From: Cololabis saira
Taxonomy: Eukaryota; Chordata; Actinopteri; Beloniformes; Belonidae
Direction: 5' to 3'
NCBI RefSeq assembly: GCF_033807715.1
Contig: NC_084591.1
Coordinates: forward strand, 27,252,090 to 27,316,089
Length of the DNA: 64,000 nt
Part shown: positions 30,901-42,300 of the stretch, in pieces
How positions within the stretch are numbered: the stretch's first letter is position 1
Layout of the letters: the number at the start of each line of letters is the position of its first letter
Translations under genes and position numbers: made by a program
Notes under the pieces: model-generated
The model's input: the letters and a program-made list of their open reading frames with translations, nothing else
Told to the model about the DNA's origin: nothing
Database searches by the model: none

Positions 30901-33900
30901 GGATACAAGCGGCCGAGATGAGTTTCCTCCGCAGGGTGGCTGGACGCTCCCTTAGAGATAGGGTGAGGAGTTCGGTCACCCGGGAGGAGCTCGGAGTCGA
31001 GCCGCTGCTCCTTCACATTGAGAGGAGTCAGCTGAGGTGGCTTGGGCATCTGTACCGGATCCTCCTGGACGCCTCCCTAGGAAGGTGTTCCAGGCATGTC
31101 CCTCCTCCCTAGGGAGGTGTTCCAGGCATGTCCCTCCGGGAGGAGAACCCGGGGAAGACCCAGGACACGCTGGAGAGACTATGTCTCTCGGCTGGCCTGG
31201 GAACGCCTCGGACTCCCCTCGGAAGAGCTGGAGGAAGTGTCTGGGTGAAGGAAGTCTGGGCATCCCTGCTGAGGCTGCTGCCCCCGCGACCCAGGAACGG
31301 ATAAGCGGCGGACGATGGATGGATGGATGGATGGATGGGGCTGTTTTCCTGCTGAGGTCCCAGATACAGTGACACAGCTGTATCTAAAAACAAAATATTT
31401 CATTACATCTGTTGTAGGAAACATGAATTTGATGGTTTGGGGAAGGTTGTGCTGGTTCTCCAACCCAGAAAACTTTTTTCCGATCTCCAATTCTTTGCAT
31501 GCGGTGCTGAGTAAAACACTGAGGTGAGCGGCGTCACACTCAAACATCTGCATCAACAAGAATCATCTGAAAACTGGTGCCAGGTTTTCTTTACCGTTCA
31601 TTCTTTCAGACGTCTCCTTCCTTTACAGCACAGTGCCGGATCACGCTCACTTTTTGTGCCGAGACTTTGACAGTGCTGTCCGCCTGTCGTCAGAGCCCCC
31701 CCTCGCTGGCATAATAGAGAACATCTGGATTGTCGGTGGGACGCAGGTCTATGAGGTAAACCAGCCTGACAAGTTCCAGTTAATGCATGTTGAACAGGTG
31801 TACAACTTATTACAACTTATTATTTAACTGTACTAAATAGGAGCATCGACAGGAGCATCACGACAAACAAGTTCCTTTATTTTTCTTGTCATGATCTGTA
31901 ATCAGTTGTAAGACAACAGTAACCTGTCGTTTTACTAATAGTAGCTTTAGCTAACCTGAATATTAACAACCACTTTGAAAAGCCTTTTTACATCCCCTCA
32001 AAATCTTTCTCCTTCTCCCTCTTCCTCTTTCTGTTTTGTGCCCCCAATAGCTTTCTCTTCTGCCCCCCCCCCCCCCAATCTTTTTCCCATCTGTCATTAG
32101 ATGAAACATCACGACTCAAAATGGAAAAAAAAACACGCTCCAGTGCATATTATGTGTGTATGTGAGGGGGCGAGGGGGGGGGGTGAGGGAGCGGAAGTGC
32201 GCCTAACTAGTGACATGCCTCTCTGTTATCGACTATATCATTTACACGTGCACAAACAGCTGTTAAATACAGAAAATGCCGACTCAAAATACAACTAGCG
32301 TGGCGCCACATATAGTGCATACCCCACTTTTTGAGCCACTGAATATAATATAACACTTCTCAAGTATGTAACAGTACCGCTCATAGAAGAGCCTGTTGTA
32401 GTGAAGTTTGGGGGGTTCAGTGAGGAGGAGCAGAGCTGTGATTACATGAGTGGCAGCACCTGTGAGGCGAGGGAGCCTTTAAAGGTGACCTATTATGGCA
32501 TTTAATGTATATTTTAAACCTTGAATGTCTTAAAAACAATCAAAAGCTTGTTTTTTTCTACATATATTAGAAATTCAGCCTCTGGGCCATGTGTCACGGC
32601 TCAAAGACAGAGAACCCAAATGCACGACACCAAACACAATCAGAGTCCAAGAGGCTTTAATCAGGGTCAAAGGCAGGCAGGGGTCAAAACCGGGTAGTCA
32701 GGCAGATCAGGCAAACAATCCAAGGGGGTAGGCAAAAATCCAAAAACCGGAATCAGGCAGGGTCGCAGACAGGCAGGCAGAAAACTGATCAAAAATCGGG
32801 AACGCTGGAAAGTGAGGCACAAACACTCGACAATCTGGCAAACTAGAAGGTGGAAATGGGCCGGTATATGAGGGGAACTGCTGATGAGGGAAACCAGGTG
32901 TGGAGCTGGGCAGGGGAAGCACAGGTGAAGGGAATGAGTGGATTTCTGGCTGATGAGGGTGGCAGGGTCTGGAATGACAGGAGAGTGAGTTAACAAGTAA
33001 AAAACAAATCAAACTGAGAAACCATGACAGAACCTCCCCCTCAAGGGACGGCTCCCGACGTCCCACCAGGCTGGTCGGGATGAGCACGGCGGAAGTCCCG
33101 GATGAGAGTGGGATCCAAGATCCTCTGTGTAGGAACCCAGCAGCGCTCCTCAGGGCCGTAGCCCTCCCAGTCCACCAGATACTGATAGCCCCTCCCACGG
33201 CGACGGGACCGAAGGAGGCGTCGCACCGTGTAAACAGGACCACCCCCAATGAGCCGGGGGGGCGGCGGGGGCCTGGAGGCGGGCTGAAGGGGACTCTCCT
33301 TGACAGGCTTGAGGCGAGAAACGTGGAATGTGGGATGAACCCTCATGGAACGAGGGAGGCGTAGTCGAACGGCTGCTGGGTTGATAACCTTTGATATGGG
33401 GAAGGGACCCACAAAGCGGGGCGCTAGCTTTTTGGATTCCACCCTTAATGGCAAGTCCCGGGTAGAAAGCCAGACCTTCTGACCAGGGGCGTACTGGGGG
33501 GCTGGGACGCGACGCCGGTTAGCATCCTTACGGTACCGGTCAGAGGTGCGAAGCAGTGTGGAGCGGGCCTGCAGCCAGGTTCGCCGACACCTGCGAATAA
33601 AGGCCTGGACAGATGGGACTGTGATTTCTCCCTCCTGAGTCGGGAAAAGCGGAGGCTGATATCCCCGGGAACACTGGAAAGGTGAGAGTCCAGTAGCAGT
33701 GCTGGGAAGGGTATTGTGGGCGTATTCCACCCACAACAGCTGCTTGGACCAGGATGAGGGGTTGCGGGACGTGAGGCAACGCAGGGCCGTCTCCATCTCC
33801 TGATTCATCCTCTCCGTCTGGCCATTGGACTGAGGGTGGAAGCCTGAAGAGAGGCTGACGGAGGCACCCAAGAGCCTGCAAAACTCACGCCAAAAACAAG

Positions 33901-36900
33901 AGGTAAATTGGGGCCCCCGGTCAGAGACAATGTCCCTGGGGAGGCCATGAAGACGGAACACATGATGAAGCATCAGTTCAGCAGTTTGTTTGGCAGATGG
34001 TAGCTTGGGTAATGGAATGAAGTGAGCAGTTTTGGAGAAACGGTCAACCACAGTGAGTATTACAGTGTTACCATCTGAGGGAGGAAGCCCGGTGACAAAA
34101 TCCAGGGAGATGTGGGACCAAGGCCGATGAGGAACTTGTAGAGGAAGTAAGAGGCCGGCAGGAGCCTGCCGAAGACTCTTATTCTGGGAGCAGACCTGAC
34201 AGGCAGCGACAAACTCTCTGGTATCCTTCTCCATGGAAGCCCACCAGAACCGTTGCTTAAGGAACACCAGGGTGCGGGCGACACCGGGGTGACAGGCCAG
34301 GGGTGAAGAATGGCCCCACTGAAGAACCTCAGAGCGAAGGCTGGCAGGCACAAAGAGGAGGTTATTGGGGCAATTACTGGGGGCAGGAAACTGAGAGCTT
34401 GCCTGTTTGACCTTGTCCTCCACAGGCCAAGTAATGGCACCAACCACGCAGGCAGATGGAAGGATCCCCTCAGGTGCGGCCTGGGGCTCCATGACCTGGA
34501 ACTGGCGGGACAGGGCATCCAGGCCGATGGGCGGATCTCTGGCTGCCAGCTCATCTTTAATTGAATCAGAGAGACCATGATAAAACGCATCATAGAGTGA
34601 ATCAGCATTCCACTTACTTTCAGCTGCCACCGTGCGAAACTCAATGGAATAATCGGCCACACTTCGTCCCCCCTGAGCCAGGGTGAGCAGACCACGAGCC
34701 GCCTCTCTCCCCGGTGTAACGTGATCAAAAACCTTCTTCAGCTCGTCTGAAAAAAGTTTCACTGAGGAACAGATCGGGGATTGCCTCTCCCACTCCGCGG
34801 TTCCCCAGTCCCTGGCTCTCCCTGTGAGCTGGGAAATGATGAAGGCCACCCGGGCCCTCTCCGACGGATAGGAAGACGGCTGGAGCTCGAAGAGGAGAGA
34901 GCATTGAGTGAGGAACGGCCGGCATGTTCGTGGCTCACCGGAGTACCGCTCTGGAGGCGGAAGCCGAGCCTCAGGTGCTGGAGGTCGGGTCGAAAAGAAA
35001 AGCTGGTTCATCTGCTCCCGGATGGCGTCTAAACACCGGTCCTGACGAGCGGCAAACTCCTGAAGTCCTCCGGCAACATTGGAGAGTTCCTCCTCATGAC
35101 GCTGAATAGCAGCAGCCTGAGAAGACAGCGCGTGCTGTACTGGATCTGGATTTGGGTCGGCTGGGTTCATGCTTTTGGCCAGATTGTACTGTCACGGCTC
35201 AAAGACAGAGAACCCAAATGCACGACACCAAACACAATCAGAGTCCAAGAGGCTTTAATCAGGGTCAAAGGCAGGCAGGGGTCAAAACCGGGTAGTCAGG
35301 CAGATCAGGCAAACAATCCAAGGGGGTAGGCAAAAATCCAAAAACCGGAATCAGGCAGGGTCGCAGACAGGCAGGCAGAAAACTGATCAAAAATCGGGAA
35401 CGCTGGAAAGTGAGGCACAAACACTCGACAATCTGGCAAACTAGAAGGTGGAAATGGGCCGGTATATGAGGGGAACTGCTGATGAGGGAAACCAGGTGTG
35501 GAGCTGGGCAGGGGAAGCACAGGTGAAGGGAATGAGTGGATTTCTGGCTGATGAGGGTGGCAGGGTCTGGAATGACAGGAGAGTGAGTTAACAAGTAAAA
35601 AACAAATCAAACTGAGAAACCATGACACCATGTCTTTATTTTTACCGCTTCTAACCTCATTCTCTATGAGGGATTCTGAGGGGCGGGGAGGTTATGATAA
35701 TGAAGCTCCTCGCTGATTGGCTGCTTTAATGACGTGTAGCAGGAGAAGGCACCTAGCCTCGCTCTGGGCAGAAGAGCAGCGGCTGCGTACACTATTAAAG
35801 CGTGTCCCATTTTATCACCCAGTGCTCCTACCTAAGCTACAGTCCTGGGCATTGCCATCCTCTACCAACCTGGGAGGGCCCTGCACTGAGCTCAGGTCTC
35901 CTCCTTAACCTGAGGAGTGAGCAGGCCGCTTCTTTTCACCAGACAGGGTGGGGCTTCTCTGGCCGGACGTAGCGCGTGGAAGGATCACGTTATTCCGGCC
36001 AGATCCTCCCCACCCCATGTGGCGCCCCGGTTTGCCAGAGGGGGCATGTATAGCCCAGGACTGCTGCATGTTTTTGTGAGGGTAGCTCCCATTAGCTACC
36101 CAAGGGAACACGGGGAGAACATGCAAACTCCACACAGAAAGGCCCTTTCGCCAACCCCACCCATGGTGTGGGCGCTGAAGTCATGGGGGGAGTAAACACA
36201 GCCACAGCGTCCCCGGCGAGAATTGAACCCAGGACCTTCCAGCTGTGAGACGGCTGCACTACCTGCTGCCACTGTGTCCCTCGCCAAGATGATATTGTGA
36301 TGGTGAATTTTAAGACCTAGTTTTGCTGTCTAAAGGTGACGGGTGTGTTGGGTGCTGGACCCTCCTATTGATTTCTTGTTTGTGGTGTTCTCTGACGTAA
36401 ATCGCTTTTGGTAAAAGCGTCTGCTAAATGACAGTACTAGTAGTAGTAACTGTGTGGGTGAGCAGTGTGTGTGATTGTTTTAATCGCAGCCAGTGGGGAA
36501 TCCTGTTTAGGGGCTAAGGGAATACAAAGGAAGTTTGGAGTGCGTTAGCTCGTGTTGTCTGATTGCACGTCTAATTGCAGTGTTTTTGTTTTTTCCAGTG
36601 CCTTGGTGGTGAGTAGTGTTTGCCTTTTGGCTCCTCTCATACTTCACGTGCATGAAATGCTAGTGCTGAGTTTCTCCCATACAGGTCTGAAACTGGCTGC
36701 CTAATGTATTGCTATGAACAAAGTTTGTTACTTCTAATTATACCCAGTTTTTCCTCCCCATTTGTACCTGAAGGACCCCAAATATGATTTGATTTGAGTT
36801 AATGATGTTAGCTGTTCCTCACAGGATCTGCGGTGGTCTTCCTTCACAAAATCTCTTTGAACTCTAAGTACCATTGTGGTCATTGACCCTGTCATTACCC

Positions 36901-39272
36901 AACATGAACATCAACCTCATCCACTGAGGATTATATCGCTAATTCCCTCATGTTGAATTTCAGGCTTTTTACGATATACAGAGATAAACAGGAAGTGTCC
37001 AGTTTTTCTGTAACACCTGCTTTTGATCCCTTGCATTTACTTTCTTTTTTATTTCTTTTCAGGCAATATGAAGCCAATATATTACATGTTTGTTTGTTTT
37101 AATTTTGTCGCCAGGTTAGTTTCACTTGTTACTATACATCCATTTTTCCATTTCAGGCCAATTATACTCTTCAAAAGAAATTGGAAAAAGAGGAAGCAAA
37201 TGCTTTTACAGGGTTGAAAGAAAAAATGAGTTGCTATTTCAAAGAGGTGATGTCAAATGAGGTTCACCTTATCAGAAAATGTGTGAGAAAGTCAGTCTGT
37301 GAAATCTTTAAAAATAACATCCCTCAAAGAAAGACTGGCATGGAATTTCATGTTTCCTGTTAAAATTGAATATATAATTCAAGAAGTCAAGGTATCTGGA
37401 GGAGTTTCAGTGTGTAAAGGGTAAAACTGTAAGCTTAAGCTGCTTAAGATGGTTCTGCATTGTACCCTCAATATCTAAAATAACCACATAGATACAGTAT
37501 TTGTACTGTATTCAGAAAGAACATTATTGCAGATCTTTTTTTTTGGCGAGGGGGGTGGGGTGGGGGTGGGGGGACTGGTATCAGAGGCTCATGTCAAGGC
37601 AAGGACTTCAAAGGTCCCAAAAATTGCCATCGTGAAGCGGTCTGTGGAAAGGGGGGAAGACCCCTGAACCCCTGATTATTGATACCTGCCAGAAATGCAG
37701 ACTGAGATTTCAGTGCCACATACTGTACGCTGCTTTGAAGGCTGCGTCTCATCCAGGGACATCCATGCACTTTTCAGCAACACAATGCAAAACCACATTT
37801 TGCATGCCGTAGATATTATAAAACCATGGCAGAGGTAGAAGAGGGGACAGGTACTGGACAGGTCAGCTTGAAACAAAAAAGAACAATAATAATGTGACAA
37901 TGAAGACCCAATATCACTGCACACCAACTGAATACTTCACATGAAGAATGAGACAAAATAAGTGATGAGTTTCATCGTGTCCTCAGAGCCAGAAAACCTT
38001 TGTTGTTTTGAGGACGAAGGACCGCGTTACGAGGTGGTAAAAGCTTTAATGTCCCAACTTTTTTGGAACCTGTTACACTCCTGTAACACAAAAATGGATG
38101 TATAGTAACAAAGATAAAATAAGAACCACTGCATTTTGTTCATGTATTTTGTATTGTTCTTATTCTGTCAACTTGTTTGTGATTTGGGTTAACAATTGCT
38201 CACTCAGACGAGGTTTCATTTCGTTCACATGGTAACCCCGAGGCATGTGTTTCCTCTTAACTTCCCAGCTTTCATATGTCTGGTAGGGTTAGACCTGAAC
38301 CATTGAATGAAATGGTGTATTTATTCATTGTTCTCACATGATTCTGAACTTCACCACAAACTCCACCTTTCATGAGGTGGAATAATGAAACACATTGTGT
38401 TGGGTTTTTTTTTGGAGAGCCGAGTCCTGAGGAGATGAAACTGCAGCCAACTTAAACACAGAACAGACCCATATAACCAGTTAAACCATTCAAATGTTCT
38501 CGCACCAGCTGGATGAAGGAACATGCAGCGCTTTATTATATATATCAGATATATAAATATGTTAATCTGAGATTTTCTGTCATTTTTCTAACCAGGACGC
38601 GTTGAAGCACCCGTGGTGTGACCTTATTTACCTGACAGACGTCATGGCCGACTTTGACTGTGACGTTTTCTTCCCTGAGTTTGACAGAGAACTATTCAAA
38701 GTTCAGGAAAGGTGAGTTCTGTTTCATTCCTTCCAGACTGCCAGTGGCAGTAAACAGAGTGGATATATCTCCTCGCGCTCCGCGCAGGTCGAGATTTAAT
38801 AACAACAGTGTCACGTGAGTGACGTGTAGGCTACCTGTGCGTCTATAAATACCGCCCGGTAGACTACATCCGGCCTCTTGAATCTTCTCGCTGTTAACCT
38901 GACGTACATCGCTGGTTAATCGCTCCGTAGATCCGTGTTTCGGATCTATATTTTCTGCAGGTTCGGGGAGGTAAGCTCAACTCTGGTTGGTGGTGTTTGA
39001 CAGCCTGCCTGTGACTCTTGGTCGGAGCGCACGTTGTGCCCTCTAAGGCTGTGGCTGTCAAGCCATCTTACCTCTCCCTTTCTCCATCGGGAGGATCCGA
39101 GCGCCCGTGTGTCGGGCTGGCTCGCTCCCCAGCCACACAAACGGTCTTGAATTGTTTGTGCTGAGCTGATTCCTCCACATGCTAGATGTCCCAGCCGCGT
39201 TCAGTGGTCCGCCCACTGCTCTCGTCTGTTGGTTCCTAGCCTGGCTTGGTGAGTATTTTTTACTTAAGCTTT

Positions 39273-39307
<35 letters not shown>

Positions 39308-42300
39308 TTTTAAAAATATATATATATATATATATTAAAAAAAAAAAAAAAAAAAAGCTAGTCCAGAGGTTCCGGACGCGTTCTGTGGCGGCCACAGTTC
39401 TCGCTTGGATTGCCTGGCTCCACACTGAATTGTTTGGATTAAGAACAGTGGTGTGAGGAGTCTGTTAGATGTTCTGATCGAGTCTCGGTTCTTGCCCAGA
39501 TTTCCTAACTTGACCCTTTTATTTTTTGGAGGAAGCGATGATGGCTTGTACATCATGTGGCACTCTACTGTTGGTAGAGGATGGCCATGAATTGTGCCCC
39601 CAGTGTCTGGGGGTGGGGCACCTGAGGGAGGCCCTGTCTGACCCCTGCATCAACTGCAGCATTTTGCCGCTCTCGGTGAGAGAGGACCGGCTGCGTCAGG
39701 TGGAAGGCCTCCTCTTTAGGAGCGACCTCCCACCCTCTGGGCCCGCTCATGTCAGTGCAGGTTCCCGCAAAAAGCACCGGGACAAGCGCAGAGCGGGGCC
39801 CCATGACGAGCGCAGTGGCCCTACGCAGAAGAAGGCGAAGGATGCTCCCTCACGCAGTGAGATGGAGGATTTACGGGCTGAACTGGAGCAGCTTAAGGCC
39901 TTAGTGAGGGAGCGGGCTCTGCCCTCCCCACCTCTGGCGGTCCCCTGGGAGTCAGATTGTGGAGACGATGCTATGTCTACCAGGGCTTCAAACTCCATGT
40001 TTCAAGGCCGTGACAGTGTGTTTAGCTCTGGCGAGTATCCCTCCCCTGAGCTGCCGTGTCTGGTGGTTGACCCAGCTAGCATACAGGCAGAGGCTGGCTC
40101 GGAGACATCCCTCAGGAGCTCTGGGAGCACTGAGCTGGGAGAGGGCCCCTGCCCTTTGCAGGCAACACTACGTGCGGCCCTGGCTAAGGTCGGGCTGGAT
40201 GATGCGCCCGCTGCCCAACCGGCGAGCAACCCATTCTTTCGCCGGACTCCTGTAGCCCCGCCCTTTGATGTCCCGCCCTCGCCTGCTTTTTTGCAGGAGC
40301 TGCGGCGCTGCTGGGCAGATCCAAAGGCGTTTGCCTACCATGGCAAGGATGCGAGGACTTTGGCCTCCATGCGCCAGGCGGAGCAACATGGCCTGGTTCA
40401 CATGCCTCCCGTGGACCCGTGTATCGCCTCACTGGTCCTTTCACCAGATGAGGCGCTCAAAGATAAGGCCCGCTGTCCTAGGCCTCAGTGCCGGGTAACG
40501 GATAGCCTTCTCTCGACGGCTTATGATGCAGCAGGCCGCATGGCTCGCATTGGAAACTCCCTCTCCGTGCTCCTCCTCGCCCAGTCCCAGATGTTGCAGT
40601 CGGAGCATGAGGGCGGGGATTTGGGTGACACTAACGACGCTGCGCTCCAAGCCTTCGGGCTGATGACCAGAGAGCTTGGCCGCCTGATGTCCACCCTGGT
40701 GGTGACGCGGCGTCAGGTGTGGCTGGCGCAGGCACCCATGTCTGATGATTGCAGGCAGACGCTACGGAAGCTTCCGGTAGTGCCGGGCCAGTTGTTTGGG
40801 CCAGAGGCAGAACAGGCGTTGGAGCGCAGGAAGCAGTCGGGTCAGGCATCAGAGGCCTGGGGTCGTCGGAGTGCGAGCATGGGACCCCCAGCTCAGCACT
40901 CCAGGAGACGGGGCGCACAAGACCTGCGCCGCTCACATCCCCCGAGCCCCCCTCCGCAGCCCTGGCAGCACAGCCGGGTTGCTGGGGGTGGTGGGCGTCA
41001 GCCCAGGGGCGCACACCCTCCACCTCGCCGGTCTCAGCGGGTGCAGGGGCAACACCAGCGTCCCCCCAAACCCCCGAATAATCCTCGAGGCACTCTATGA
41101 GGGCCTCGGGCCGGCGGTGGGCAGGTTTTCACATCAGCACCTGGCCTATTGGGCAGCCCATTCTCCAGATGTATGGGTTTTGAGAACACTGTCCCAGGGC
41201 TACAGGTTGCAGTTCCGCCGCCGGCCCCCACCACCCTCCGGGGTCAGGGAAACCTCGGTCAGAGACCGCGGGAAGGCCCTGTGTTTGTCACAGGAGATAG
41301 CCAAACTCTTGGACAAAAAGGCCATCACAAGAGTTCACCCACATACACAGAGCAGTGGGTTTTACTCAACATACTTCCTCATTCCGAAGAAAGACACTTC
41401 TCTTCGGCCTGTGCTGGACCTTCGGGGTCTGAACCAGTACCTGAAGGTCCTCCCATTTCGGATGCTGCGTACACGCGACGTCCTTCAATCTGTCACTCCA
41501 GGGGAGTGGTTCACCTCCATAGACCTCAAGGACGCCTACTTTCACGTCCCAATACACCCAGACCACAGACGGTTTCTCAGTTTTGCCTTTCAAGGCCACG
41601 CCTACCAATTCACCGTCCTGCCTTTCGGCCTGTCCCTGGCTCCTCGCATCTTCACCAGATGCATGAGGGCGGCCTTGACATCGCTATGCCTGTCGGGAGT
41701 AAAGATTCTCCCATATCTGGACGACTGGCTTATATGCGCCCCCTCGCTCCAGGAGGCGGAGCTGATGACATCCAGGGTCCTCACACATATCGAGGCTCTG
41801 GGCATGTCGGTAAATTGGGAGAAGAGCTTGTTGCGTCCTACGCAGCAGACCACCTTCATCGGCCTGTCCCTCGATTCCGTGTCAATGCAGGCACGCCTTA
41901 CTGCAGAGCGGGCACAGCGGATTCAGGACCTGCTACGGTCCTTCCGCCTCGGGATGAGGTTGCCCGTCCACGCATGGCTCCGACTGCTGGGGATGCTGTC
42001 GGCGGCCTCGGCTGTGACACCTCTGGGGCTGCTGCACCTGCGCCCCCTGCAGATGTGGTTCAACAACCTCCAGATGGACCCTCGCCTTCACAGGTGGGTC
42101 AAGGTCAAGGTTACCCACCAGTGCCTTATTCATCTCCACCGGTGGCGGGACAGCACCTTTCTATTGCACGGTGTTCCTCTCGGCTCAGTCCCTTCGAGGC
42201 GAGAGGTGGTGACAACAGATGCCTCACCTCAGGGTTGGGGTGCGGTATGGCAGAAGAGGTCAGTCCAGGGGGTTTGGGGCCCTCTGTGGCGGGGACGGCA

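Larger units (their letters stand above)
32592..35627 (-). mobile_element. Young gypsy (Sushi-like chromovirus) LTR retrotransposon with internal deletion
   Basis: Two 438-bp LTRs (32592-33029 and 35190-35627) begin TGTCACGG on the plus strand and end CATGACA, and appear identical base for base. A 5-bp duplication, CCATG, flanks the element (32587-32591 and 35628-35632). On the minus strand a purine-rich tract (ttgagggggaggttc) precedes the 3' LTR. A TGG sits 9 nt after the 5' LTR, a possible primer-binding site that overlaps the ORF start. Only one ORF lies between the LTRs. It lies in intron 4 of DHFR-like copy B, in antisense orientation to the host gene. Confidence 0.92.

Noticed and set aside
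32667..32996. 109-codon frame repeated identically at 35265-35594
   Set aside because: It lies wholly inside the gypsy LTRs; identity reflects LTR duplication, not a gene family.
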